Positions 1 to 5,868 of a stretch of 6,320 nucleotides of DNA are shown here, one piece after another. Origin of the DNA: Synergistetes bacterium JGI 0000079-D21 (GTDB lineage: Bacteria > Synergistota > Synergistia > Synergistales > 79-D21); NCBI GenBank assembly GCA_000402835.1, contig AQRZ01000046.1:3552-9871 (forward strand), in the 5' to 3' direction. The notes beneath the pieces are model-generated. The model saw only the letters and a list, made by a program, of their open reading frames with translations. It ran no database searches and had not been told where the DNA came from. Both the position numbers and the translations under genes were made by a program. Each line of letters opens with the position of its first letter. Positions within the stretch are counted from its first letter, which is position 1.

Positions 1-594
1 GCCCCCATGGCCTTTCGAAAGCTCGTGAGTACTGCAAAAGATCACGGGTTGTCCGTACACCTGGATGGAGCGCGGATTTTCAACGCTGCCGTCGCCTGGG
101 ACGTGGATGTGAAAATCTACACGGGGTTGGTCGATTCGGTCCAGTTCTGCCTTTCGAAAGGGCTCGGAGCCCCGGTCGGTTCCGTGGTTTGCGGCAGGAA
201 GGATTTCATCGAAAAGGCCCGGCATTGGAGGAAAGTAGTGGGGGGCGGGATGCGCCAAGCCGGGGTGCTGGCTGCGGCAGGACTCGTGGCCTTGAGGGAC
301 AATCTCGCCCGGTTGGCGGAAGACCATGAGAACGCCGCGGTTTTGGCCGAGCGGCTGGAGGAAGGCGATCACCTGTCGGTGGAGCCCTGCCCGCGCCGGA
401 CAAACATGGTTTATTTCGGGATTCGAAAGGAGGGCTTGACCGCCGAGGAACTTGCCTTGCGCTGCCGGCTGAAGGGAGTCCTTTTCAACCCCGTGGGCCC
501 CAAACGAGTCCGCCTGGTTACGCACCTGGACGTCTCGAGAAGCGATGTCCGTGAAGCCGCAAGGATTATCCTGGAGGAGGCGGCCAACCGGTGA
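1..594 (+). CDS. ltaE: Low-specificity L-threonine aldolase, C-terminal part (5' end outside window)
   Basis: PLP-dependent fold-type I enzyme that cleaves L-threonine or L-allo-threonine to glycine and acetaldehyde in the cytoplasm. The frame is open to the left edge, so the ATG at position 7 is an internal Met, not the start. Visible family motifs are HLDGARIFNAA (the Asp, codon 22 of the fragment, matches the residue that contacts the PLP ring nitrogen) and LSKGLGAPVGS, whose Lys (codon 53, bases 157-159) is the expected Schiff-base lysine. The C-terminal VRLVTHLDVSRSDV segment is also typical and carries an Arg often linked to substrate carboxylate binding. If the lysine aligns with Lys197 of E. 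coli LtaE, roughly 145 residues are missing upstream. The stop codon overlaps the next gene's start by 4 bases, suggesting translational coupling. Family assignment is secure; substrate stereopreference cannot be read from this. Confidence 0.92.
   Translation, partial: APMAFRKLVSTAKDHGLSVHLDGARIFNAAVAWDVDVKIYTGLVDSVQFCLSKGLGAPVGSVVCGRKDFIEKARHWRKVVGGGMRQAGVLAAAGLVALRDNLARLAEDHENAAVLAERLEEGDHLSVEPCPRRTNMVYFGIRKEGLTAEELALRCRLKGVLFNPVGPKRVRLVTHLDVSRSDVREAARIILEEAANR
573..580 (+). promoter_or_regulatory. Ribosome binding site for pmbA GTG start
   Basis: GGAGGAGG lies inside the last codons of the threonine aldolase gene, 10 bases before the GTG at 591. It supports the GTG start and the 4-base overlap of the two genes. 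Confidence 0.7.
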
Positions 595-1955
595 GCGAAG
601 CGAAGAAAAACGGAAAAATCGAGGATCTTTGCGGCTGGCTCATCGAAAAGGCCCTGAAGGGAGGAGCTTCCGAGGCGGACGTGTTCTACACCGAGGGTCA
701 AAGCCGTCACATCAGTCTCCGTGAGGGGCAGCCGGAAGAAGACGTCCTGGGGATTGGCAGGTCCGTGACCCTGCGCTCCATCCTGCCGGACAGGCGCCAG
801 GGCCTCGCATCGATGAACCGTTTCGAGCGTGGGGATCTTGTGGAACTGGTCGAATGGAGCCTTTCGAATGCAGCCTTGTCCGAGCCGGATCCTTTTTTGG
901 AAATCGGGGAAGGGGCAACGGAGTTCAACGGAGAAGACCTGGGAATCGAGGATCCCGACCTGGAGACCCTGACCCACGAGAAGAGAGTTCAGGCCTGCAT
1001 CGAAATGACCGAGGTCGCCAGGGCTGCCGATCCGAGAGTGGTGTCCGTGCGAAGCGCGAGCTGGAGCGATGCCAGGGGAAGGATTTACCTGGCGAACAGC
1101 CGTGGCTTTGGAGCCTGGCAGTTCGGCACGACGGTTTCGTGCGGGGTCGCCGTCGTGCTCCAGGAAAACGGTTCCTTCGAGATGGGCGGTTTCGGAGAAG
1201 ATTCCCGCTTTTGGAGGAAGCTCGATCCAGAAGCCGTTGCCCGGGAGGCGGTGCGCAAGACGGGCATGATCCTTGGCGGAAAGCCGGTTGAAACCGCAAG
1301 GATGACGGTTTTTCTCGACCCGGAAAGCTGCGCGGATTTCATCGATGCCATCGGGGACCTTTTCCTCGCTCCGAATGTCCTGAGAAACAAGTCCCTTCTC
1401 CGGGGAAAACTGGGAGCGGCCGTGGCTTCGCAGTCCTTTTCCCTCGTCGACGACGGTCGGCTTTTCGGTGGAATGGCCTCGAGCCCCTTTGACGGAGAAG
1501 GGGTTCGAACCCGCCGGACACCCCTGATTACCGGGGGCATTCTCGAAAATTACCTCTATGACCTGCGTTCGGCCCGCGAGGCCGGCGTCGCATCGACGGG
1601 GAACGCCGTCAGGGGAAGCGGGACGGCGCCAGATGCGGGCCGCTCCAACCTCTTCCCGATCCCGGGGAAGAAAAATCCCGAGGTCCTTTTCCAGGAAGCG
1701 GGACGTGGACTCTTGGTCACAGAGATCATGGGACTGCATACGATAAATCCGGTCAGCGGTGATTTTTCTCTCGGGATCAAGGGGGTTTTGATGGAAGGGG
1801 GAGAGGCCGTTCGGCCGGTTGCAGAAGCGACAGTCGCCGGGAACCTCGCCGATTGGCTTCTTCAAATCGGGGAACTGGCAAACGACCTGCGCTTTTTTGG
1901 GAGCACGGGGGGCTGCACGATGGTGGTGAACGACGTTGCGGTTGCAGGCTCGTAA
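591..1955 (+). CDS. pmbA: TldD/PmbA family protein, PmbA (TldE) type
   Basis: Full-length 454-residue member of the TldD/PmbA family; E. coli PmbA is about 450 residues. In characterised systems TldD and TldE form a heterodimeric protease that trims peptides such as microcin B17 precursor and unfolded CcdA; TldD carries the HExxxH zinc site and TldE does not. No HExxxH motif is present here, so this is the non-metal TldE/PmbA type. Visible landmarks are the N-terminal segment GGASEADVFY (about residues 25-34), the SPFDGEGVRTR motif (about 298-308), and the C-terminal AGNLADWLLQIGELAND and GGCTMVVNDVAVAG segments that resemble the end of PmbA. The start is GTG, overlapping the upstream stop by 4 bases, with a good Shine-Dalgarno. 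The 3' end overlaps the amidase gene by 20 bases. No tldD partner lies in the window. The natural substrate is unknown. Confidence 0.92.
   Translation: MSEAKKNGKIEDLCGWLIEKALKGGASEADVFYTEGQSRHISLREGQPEEDVLGIGRSVTLRSILPDRRQGLASMNRFERGDLVELVEWSLSNAALSEPDPFLEIGEGATEFNGEDLGIEDPDLETLTHEKRVQACIEMTEVARAADPRVVSVRSASWSDARGRIYLANSRGFGAWQFGTTVSCGVAVVLQENGSFEMGGFGEDSRFWRKLDPEAVAREAVRKTGMILGGKPVETARMTVFLDPESCADFIDAIGDLFLAPNVLRNKSLLRGKLGAAVASQSFSLVDDGRLFGGMASSPFDGEGVRTRRTPLITGGILENYLYDLRSAREAGVASTGNAVRGSGTAPDAGRSNLFPIPGKKNPEVLFQEAGRGLLVTEIMGLHTINPVSGDFSLGIKGVLMEGGEAVRPVAEATVAGNLADWLLQIGELANDLRFFGSTGGCTMVVNDVAVAGS
1922..1929 (+). promoter_or_regulatory. Ribosome binding site deciding the amidase TTG start
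   Basis: GGTGGTGA matches GGAGGTGA at seven of eight positions and sits 6 bases before the TTG at 1936. An in-frame TGA at 1927-1929 blocks any earlier start, so 1936 or the in-frame TTG at 1942 are the only candidates that keep the whole signal peptide. Confidence 0.55.
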
Positions 1956-3549
1956 GTTTTTCCTCTGCCTGGTTTTGCTTTTTGCTTCGTCTTTTCAGGC
2001 CTGGGCAGCCGAGACCGGCTGGACTCTCTGGAAGAACAACGGGATCGCCGGTGTGGTGAGAGTCAAAAACGAAGGGGCGACGGTCAAGGTCGGCCTCAAG
2101 AACATGGCATCCCTTCTCGGGTGCAGTGCGGTGGTCAAGGGCGACCGACTGATCGTTGCGTTCGGCAACCGGAAGCTGGAGTTCGTCCTTGGAGCCGCAG
2201 CTGCCAGGATGGATGGGGGACAGATCCTCCCGATGGCTGCCTCCGTGACTGCAGAAGAGGGCGAGTGGTGGGGCGAGAACCGGGCGGCGTTGCGGCTTTA
2301 CGAGACTCTCCTTTCCGGAGGGAACGGCACTGTCCGGCTTCGCTTCGCCGGAACTGCGCCGGTCCCGGAGAAGGAGGCCACCCCGGCTCCGGCGGCAGCT
2401 CCTCCCGAAGTGCAATCCCCCGAAAAGGAAAAGACGGTTTACGGCCCCTTGCCCAGGATCGATACAATCCGCTGGAGCAGGACGCCCGAGAAGATCCGGG
2501 CCGTGCTCGATCTCTCCGCGCCGCTTGAACCGTCCGTGAAGGACCTGCCAGGGGTGGTCGAAATCACCCTGGCGGCTGCCGTCAACCACTCGATCGGGGG
2601 GATGACTTCCCCCTACCCCGGGGAAGTCATGGTGGCCTTCACCCAATTCGGGGACAAAGCGGTCTTCCGTTTCCAGCATCGTGCGAAATCGGTCAAGACC
2701 TTTTCCCTTCACAAACCGGAGCGGATCGTGCTGGATTTCTTTGCCTCGGCCTCAGGCGCGACATCTCTCGAAACTCCGGTATCGGCCGAACCGGCTCCGG
2801 TGGTGCAACCGGCCGAACCGCAGGTTCCCATTGCGGCTCCCGTCATTCCCGGCAGGAAAACCGACGGGAAGCCGTTCCTCGTGGTTGTGGACGCGGGACA
2901 CGGAGGGCATGACCCCGGCGCCGTGGCGGGTGGAATCAACGAAAAGGACATTAACCTGCGGGCGGCGACACGCCTGGCGGCTCTACTCAAGGAAGCCGGG
3001 ATCGAGGCTCGCCTCACGCGGAAGGACGATACCTACCTCCGCCTGAACGAACGTACCGACCTTGCCAACCGGTGGAACGCCGATCTGTTTGTCAGCCTGC
3101 ATTGCAATGCGCTACCCAGGGGGAGGCACGCAAGGGGAGTGGAGATTTACCTCATGGCTCTTCCGACCGACAAGGATGCCATGAGGCTCGCGCTCTACGA
3201 AAACCGCGAGCTTGGCAAGAACAACAGGATCGAAGAATCGGACGCCAAGACGAACCTGCTTCTGAGGATATTGGGAGAAATGGAACAGAACGCAAAAATC
3301 GACCAGAGCACGCGCCTGGCGGAAAGTCTCTTCAACACGGGACGGCGCTCGGGCCTCCCGATGTCCCGGGTCGCCCAGGCTCCTTTTTTCGTCCTTCGCG
3401 GTGCGGCGATGCCGGCGGTTCTTGTTGAAATGGGATATCTCACCGAACCGGAGGACAGGCGGCTGCTCAACGACCCGTCCTTCATGGGCCGCCTTTTGAG
3501 AGCCCTGGTTTCGGGAATGGCCGAGTACCTGAAAACCCTATCTCGGTAA
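1936..3549 (+). CDS. amiC: Exported N-acetylmuramoyl-L-alanine amidase (AMIN + Amidase_3)
   Basis: Zinc amidase that cuts the bond between N-acetylmuramic acid and L-alanine of peptidoglycan, acting outside the inner membrane. Domains of the 537-residue protein: signal peptide (Arg/Lys-containing start, hydrophobic core 8-20, likely cleavage after AWA at 24); a domain at about 28-135 that looks like a copper-amine-oxidase-N-type stalk domain (KVGLKNMASLLG, then a short beta-rich repeat); a Pro/Ala/Glu linker (about 140-170); an AMIN domain (about 175-270), which in AmiC-type enzymes targets peptidoglycan or septum; a second Pro-rich linker (about 271-312); and Amidase_3 (about 313-533). Zinc ligands expected by family are His322 (DAGHGG), Glu336 (NEKD) and His389 (SLHCNA); Glu498 in LVEMGY is the catalytic Glu. 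All are present, so the enzyme should be active. TTG start, overlapping pmbA by 20 bases. The next gene, a GerMN protein, supports a cell-wall role. The symbol is by architecture; it is not proven orthologous to E. coli amiC. Confidence 0.93.
   Translation: MRLQARKFFLCLVLLFASSFQAWAAETGWTLWKNNGIAGVVRVKNEGATVKVGLKNMASLLGCSAVVKGDRLIVAFGNRKLEFVLGAAAARMDGGQILPMAASVTAEEGEWWGENRAALRLYETLLSGGNGTVRLRFAGTAPVPEKEATPAPAAAPPEVQSPEKEKTVYGPLPRIDTIRWSRTPEKIRAVLDLSAPLEPSVKDLPGVVEITLAAAVNHSIGGMTSPYPGEVMVAFTQFGDKAVFRFQHRAKSVKTFSLHKPERIVLDFFASASGATSLETPVSAEPAPVVQPAEPQVPIAAPVIPGRKTDGKPFLVVVDAGHGGHDPGAVAGGINEKDINLRAATRLAALLKEAGIEARLTRKDDTYLRLNERTDLANRWNADLFVSLHCNALPRGRHARGVEIYLMALPTDKDAMRLALYENRELGKNNRIEESDAKTNLLLRILGEMEQNAKIDQSTRLAESLFNTGRRSGLPMSRVAQAPFFVLRGAAMPAVLVEMGYLTEPEDRRLLNDPSFMGRLLRALVSGMAEYLKTLSR
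2602..2630 (+). repeat. 11-bp perfect inverted repeat inside amidase gene
   Basis: The arm 2602-2612 (ATGACTTCCCC) is exactly complementary to 2620-2630 (GGGGAAGTCAT), with a 7-base loop. It lies in the AMIN-domain coding region. No T-run follows, so it is not a normal intrinsic terminator. It may be an mRNA hairpin or chance. Confidence 0.6.
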
Positions 3550-3553
3550 GGAG
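3548..3553 (+). promoter_or_regulatory. Ribosome binding site for GerMN protein
   Basis: AAGGAG overlaps the amidase stop codon and lies 12 bases before the ATG at 3566. The in-frame TTG at 3554 directly abuts this site and has no usable spacing, so ATG 3566 is preferred. Confidence 0.6.
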
Positions 3554-3565
3554 TTGAGAACTCGA

Positions 3566-4201
3566 ATGAAGGACGAGACGGAAGACCGCCTTCGGGAAAG
3601 AACAAGCCGAAGGCAGCCCCCGGAGTCGAAGGCCCCCTGGCTTTTACGGATCGTCAGTTGGTCGGCCGTGATGCTTCTCCTTTTTACGCTGGGATATTAC
3701 GGTACCGGCCTGGTTCTGAAATGGGTGGACAGCAAGGGAGGGCCGCAGGAAACGACGATCGTTTCCGGGAAAGAACCGGTTCCCGGAGAAACTCCGAAGG
3801 TGGCGCGAAGCGTTTACCGGGTCTATTCCCTCAAAGGAGACCGGTTGAGCGAGAGCCGGATCGAGACAGCCGGAGGCCTCATGGAAGCGGACCTGCGGGA
3901 AGTTCTGCAAGGCCTTTTTTCCCTTCTTCAGGCAGAGGGGGTCCTGGATCCCCAATCGGCGGTTCTCCACGTCTTCAGGGCCGGAGACCTTCTCTACCTC
4001 GATGTGAACGACGCGTGCGTCCGATCGATTGGATCTCTCCCGAGGGAAAAGGCAAACCTGGTCATGACCGGAGTCGTGAGGACAGTTATCGAAAATTTCC
4101 GCCCGGTCACGCGGGTGCGCTTCCTGGTAAACGGGAGGGAAAGCACCGAAACGACGCCGGTCAACCTTGCGGTTGCCTGGCAATTGGCCCGCAAGCCATG
4201 A
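3566..4201 (+). CDS. Membrane-anchored GerMN-domain protein
   Basis: A 211-residue protein: a short charged cytoplasmic tail (1-24), one transmembrane segment (about 29-51, SAVMLLLFTLGYYGTGLVL), a polar Pro/Gly linker, then a GerMN (sporulation/germination) domain at about 82-208. Domain cues are VYRVY, the ADLREVLQGLF helix, DLLYLDVND, the helix ANLVMTGVVRTVIENF, and VRFLVNGRE. The positive N-terminus predicts that the domain faces the periplasm. The function of GerMN is not well established; in B. subtilis GerM is a lipoprotein with two such domains needed for normal sporulation and germination. Here there is a single domain, a transmembrane anchor and no lipobox Cys. It lies 16 bases after the amidase, suggesting a partner in peptidoglycan work. 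It precedes rph and rdgB, as gerM does in B. subtilis. The domain is fairly certain; the role is inferred. Confidence 0.82.
   Translation: MKDETEDRLRERTSRRQPPESKAPWLLRIVSWSAVMLLLFTLGYYGTGLVLKWVDSKGGPQETTIVSGKEPVPGETPKVARSVYRVYSLKGDRLSESRIETAGGLMEADLREVLQGLFSLLQAEGVLDPQSAVLHVFRAGDLLYLDVNDACVRSIGSLPREKANLVMTGVVRTVIENFRPVTRVRFLVNGRESTETTPVNLAVAWQLARKP
3748..3786 (+). repeat. Two adjacent hairpins in the linker of the GerMN gene
   Basis: GGAAACGA at 3748-3755 pairs exactly with TCGTTTCC at 3759-3766 around a 3-base loop. CCGGGAA at 3765-3771 pairs with TTCCCGG at 3780-3786 around an 8-base loop. The two share bases 3765-3766, so they could be alternative or stacked. They encode the low-conservation linker just after the membrane segment. 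No T-run follows. Confidence 0.5.
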
Positions 4202-4213
4202 ACGGAGCCGAAC

Positions 4214-4219
4214 AGGAGG
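4214..4219 (+). promoter_or_regulatory. Ribosome binding site deciding the rph TTG start
   Basis: A perfect AGGAGG lies 6 bases before the TTG at 4226. The ATG at 4198 upstream is in another frame, so the TTG is the natural start of the RNase PH frame. Confidence 0.8.
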
Positions 4220-4225
4220 ATCCCC

Positions 4226-4987
4226 TTGGAAAAATCCGATTTGCTGCGCCACGACGGACGCAGGCCTGACCAGTTGCGACCTGTTTCGATTCGACGGGAG
4301 GTCAACCTCTATGCGGAGGGGTCCTCCCTGATCGAATGGGGAAACACGAAAGTCCTTTGTACCGCCTCCGTGGAAGAAAAGGTTCCCCCGTTTCTGAAGG
4401 GGAGCGGCCGTGGATGGGTGACCGCGGAATACGCCATGCTTCCCCGTTCTACCCTTACCCGCACCCCCAGGGATTCGGTCCGTGGAATCGGGGGAAGGAG
4501 TCACGAGATCCAGCGGCTGATCGGCCGTTCCATGCGGTCCGTCATTGACCTTGCGGTTCTTGGCGAAAGGACGATCTGGGTGGATTGCGACGTTTTGCAG
4601 GCAGACGGGGGAACTCGAACGGCGGCCATTACCGGTGCATTTGTCGCCGTTTTTGACGCGTTGCGCGGGTTGAAGGATCGAGAGGTCATCCGGCAATTCC
4701 CCGCCAGCGGGTTCGTTGCGGCGGCGAGCGCCGGACGCGTGGAAGGTTCGCTCCTCCTGGACCTGGACTACTACGAAGATAGCCGTGCGGAAGTGGATTT
4801 CAACGTGGTCATGACCCACAAGGGAGAATTCGTCGAGGTCCAGGGAACGGGCGAAAGTGGTCCCTTTGACCGGGAAAGCCTGCTGGAAATGCTCGCCCTG
4901 GCTGAATCCGGGATCCGCCGCCTGGTCGAAATCCAAGCCGATTGCCTCGGGCTGACCGAGGAAGAGCGGAATGCCCTTTCTCTCTGA
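4226..4987 (+). CDS. rph: Ribonuclease PH
   Basis: Phosphorolytic 3'-to-5' exoribonuclease that trims tRNA precursors and other RNAs, using phosphate and releasing nucleoside diphosphates; it forms a hexameric ring in the cytoplasm. At 253 residues it has normal length (about 240-260). Motifs in order: [12 protein letters not shown] at the N-terminus (residues 9-20), [20 protein letters not shown], the loop [30 protein letters not shown], and [14 protein letters not shown], whose Thr130-Arg131 match the phosphate-binding pair. [19 protein letters not shown] contains Asp185 and Asp191, matching the conserved acidic catalytic pair. All hallmark residues are present, so it should be active. TTG start with a perfect Shine-Dalgarno; its 3' end overlaps rdgB by 17 bases, so the two are probably translated together. 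The rph-rdgB pairing is common in bacteria. Confidence 0.97.
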   Translation: MEKSDLLRHDGRRPDQLRPVSIRREVNLYAEGSSLIEWGNTKVLCTASVEEKVPPFLKGSGRGWVTAEYAMLPRSTLTRTPRDSVRGIGGRSHEIQRLIGRSMRSVIDLAVLGERTIWVDCDVLQADGGTRTAAITGAFVAVFDALRGLKDREVIRQFPASGFVAAASAGRVEGSLLLDLDYYEDSRAEVDFNVVMTHKGEFVEVQGTGESGPFDRESLLEMLALAESGIRRLVEIQADCLGLTEEERNALSL

Positions 4988-5603
4988 AGTCGTCCTGGCC
5001 AGCGGGAACGCCCACAAGTACAGGGAGTTGAGCGCACTGCTTGCCCCGATCGGCGCTTCCCTCGTGTTCGGGCCGGAGAAGCTTGACCTGAGGGTCGAGG
5101 AGAAAGGAAAGACGTATGCGGAAAATGCCCTCCTGAAGGCAGCCGCATGGTCGAAGGCCCTCGGAATGCCGGCTGTCGCAGACGACAGCGGTTTGGAGGT
5201 CCGTGCGCTGGATTGGGAGCCGGGGCTTTTTTCAGCCCGGGTGGCTTCTTCCGATTCCGGGCGAATCCGTTGGCTCTTCGAACGCCTGCGGGGAAAGGAT
5301 TGCCGGAGTGCGCGGTTCGTGGCCTGTATTGCCCTGGTCTGGCCGGAAAAAGGCCGGACCCGCGTTCTCCTGGCGGAGGGGATCTGCTGGGGAAGGATCG
5401 CGGAAGAGGCGGCAGGTTCTAACGGATTCGGCTACGACCCCGTTTTCATCCCGGACGGTTACACGCGGACCTTCGCCGAACTCGGAGATGAAGTCAAATC
5501 GCGCATTTCCCACCGTGCGATTGCGAGCCGCGCCTTGCGTGATATGCTTGAGCAACCGGATATGGTAAAATCTCTTTCTGTCCGCTCTGGAGAAACGGAT
5601 TAG
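4971..5603 (+). CDS. rdgB: RdgB/HAM1 family dITP/XTP pyrophosphatase
   Basis: House-cleaning nucleotide pyrophosphatase that hydrolyses ITP, dITP and XTP to the monophosphate and pyrophosphate, keeping deaminated purines out of DNA and RNA. It is cytoplasmic and usually a dimer. The 210-residue protein carries the family motifs: SGNAHKYRE (11-19), [19 protein letters not shown] with Asp71-Asp72 (metal/catalytic acidic pair), [19 protein letters not shown] (Asn151, Asp156), TFAEL, and ISHRA with Ser180-His181-Arg182 for base recognition. The loop after ARVA is a few residues shorter than in many homologues and lacks the usual Asn-rich turn, which looks like a lineage trait, not damage. The ATG start lies within the last codons of rph, preceded by GAGGAAG (4958-4964). 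A possible promoter for the next gene lies in its last 15 codons. Confidence 0.96.
   Translation: MPFLSEVVLASGNAHKYRELSALLAPIGASLVFGPEKLDLRVEEKGKTYAENALLKAAAWSKALGMPAVADDSGLEVRALDWEPGLFSARVASSDSGRIRWLFERLRGKDCRSARFVACIALVWPEKGRTRVLLAEGICWGRIAEEAAGSNGFGYDPVFIPDGYTRTFAELGDEVKSRISHRAIASRALRDMLEQPDMVKSLSVRSGETD
5336..5360 (+). repeat. 9-bp hairpin inside rdgB
   Basis: GGTCTGGCC at 5336-5344 pairs with GGCCGGACC at 5352-5360 (one G-U pair) around the loop GGAAAAA. It sits within codons for the VWPEKGRTR segment. No T-run follows, so a terminator is unlikely. Confidence 0.45.
5563..5571 (+). promoter_or_regulatory. Possible extended -10 promoter for secG
   Basis: TGGTAAAAT fits an extended -10 (TGn followed by TAAAAT, five of six to TATAAT) in a GC-rich background. 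A TTGAGC at 5548-5553 is too close (12 bases) to act as an ideal -35, but extended -10 promoters need little from that element. It lies 44 bases before the secG TTG start, inside the 3' end of rdgB. It could drive secG and the NAD salvage gene apart from the upstream operon. Confidence 0.35.
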
Positions 5604-5609
5604 GGGGTG
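5602..5609 (+). promoter_or_regulatory. Ribosome binding site deciding the secG start
   Basis: AGGGGGTG matches AGGAGGTG at seven of eight positions and lies 6 bases before the TTG at 5616. The in-frame GTG at 5607 is part of this site and has no separate Shine-Dalgarno, so TTG 5616 is preferred. It overlaps the rdgB stop codon. Confidence 0.6.
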
Positions 5610-5615
5610 CTTTGC

Positions 5616-5849
5616 TTGAAGGTCGTTTTCGGTTTGATTCACATCGTGCTTTGTGTTGCCCTGATCGGGGTCATTATGCTGCAGCACCGAAAAAGCGGGG
5701 GCTTCCAGGGGATTTTCGGGGGAGGCACCCAGGCTGACATGGGGGGCGGCCAGTGGCAGCGCCTGAGCGCCATGACCAAGGTCACGGTTGGGTTGATGGG
5801 GCTTTTCATGGCCATGTCCCTCGTCCTGGTCCTTCTTTCCTACCGCTAG
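5616..5849 (+). CDS. secG: Preprotein translocase subunit SecG
   Basis: Small inner-membrane subunit of the SecYEG channel that aids SecA-driven protein export. The 77-residue product has the typical layout: transmembrane segment 1 (about 3-22), a Gly-rich cytoplasmic loop (SGGFQGIFGGG, about 27-37), and transmembrane segment 2 (about 52-74). The QHRKSGG stretch after the first helix is characteristic of SecG. The usual FG-type motif in the second half of the loop is replaced by a DMGGGQWQRLSAMTK run, but length and topology fit. The start is set at TTG 5616; a GTG at 5607 would add three residues. It follows rdgB by 12 bases. Expression may come from read-through and from the possible promoter in the end of rdgB. 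The amidase upstream is itself a Sec-type export substrate. Confidence 0.92.
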   Translation: MKVVFGLIHIVLCVALIGVIMLQHRKSGGFQGIFGGGTQADMGGGQWQRLSAMTKVTVGLMGLFMAMSLVLVLLSYR

Positions 5850-5853
5850 GCGG

Positions 5854-5859
5854 AAAGGA
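5854..5859 (+). promoter_or_regulatory. Ribosome binding site for nicotinate phosphoribosyltransferase
   Basis: AAAGGA lies 9 bases before the ATG at 5869, just after the secG stop. It favours 5869 over the internal in-frame ATG at 5896. Confidence 0.6.
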
Positions 5860-5868
5860 TTCCTCCCG

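Noticed and set aside
207..654. A 14- to 15-base direct repeat (CATCGAAAAGGCCC at 207-220 and 641-654)
   Set aside because: Both copies are in frame and encode Ile-Glu-Lys-Ala with the same preferred codons, so shared codon bias explains it.
411..1865. A 484-codon open frame on the minus strand opposite pmbA
   Set aside because: It lies fully antisense to a well-supported family member, has no recognisable domain and has a composition typical of a shadow frame in GC-rich DNA.
1885..1900. A T6 run near the end of pmbA as a possible frameshift site
   Set aside because: The run is not in the phase of a -1 slippery heptamer, and the pmbA frame continues to a normal C-terminus.
2438..2468. TTTACG and TACAAT as a possible promoter inside the amidase gene
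   Set aside because: The spacing is 19 bases, the -35 is weak, and it lies mid-gene in front of no gene start.
1777..2712. A 311-codon minus-strand frame over the pmbA end and the amidase start
   Set aside because: It is antisense to two real genes and its translation shows no domain or signal.
2783..2820. An 11-base direct repeat CGGCCGAACCG in the amidase linker (2783-2793 and 2810-2820)
   Set aside because: It encodes repeated Ala-Glu-Pro in a Pro-rich linker; such low-complexity repeats are ordinary in linkers.
3644..5017. A 457-codon open frame on the minus strand across the GerMN gene and rph
   Set aside because: It covers two conserved + strand genes with clear motifs, and its translation resembles no family; it is a GC-driven shadow.
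5850..5868. A terminator between secG and the nicotinate phosphoribosyltransferase gene
   Set aside because: The gap is only 19 bases, holds the ribosome binding site, and shows no stem followed by a T-run.
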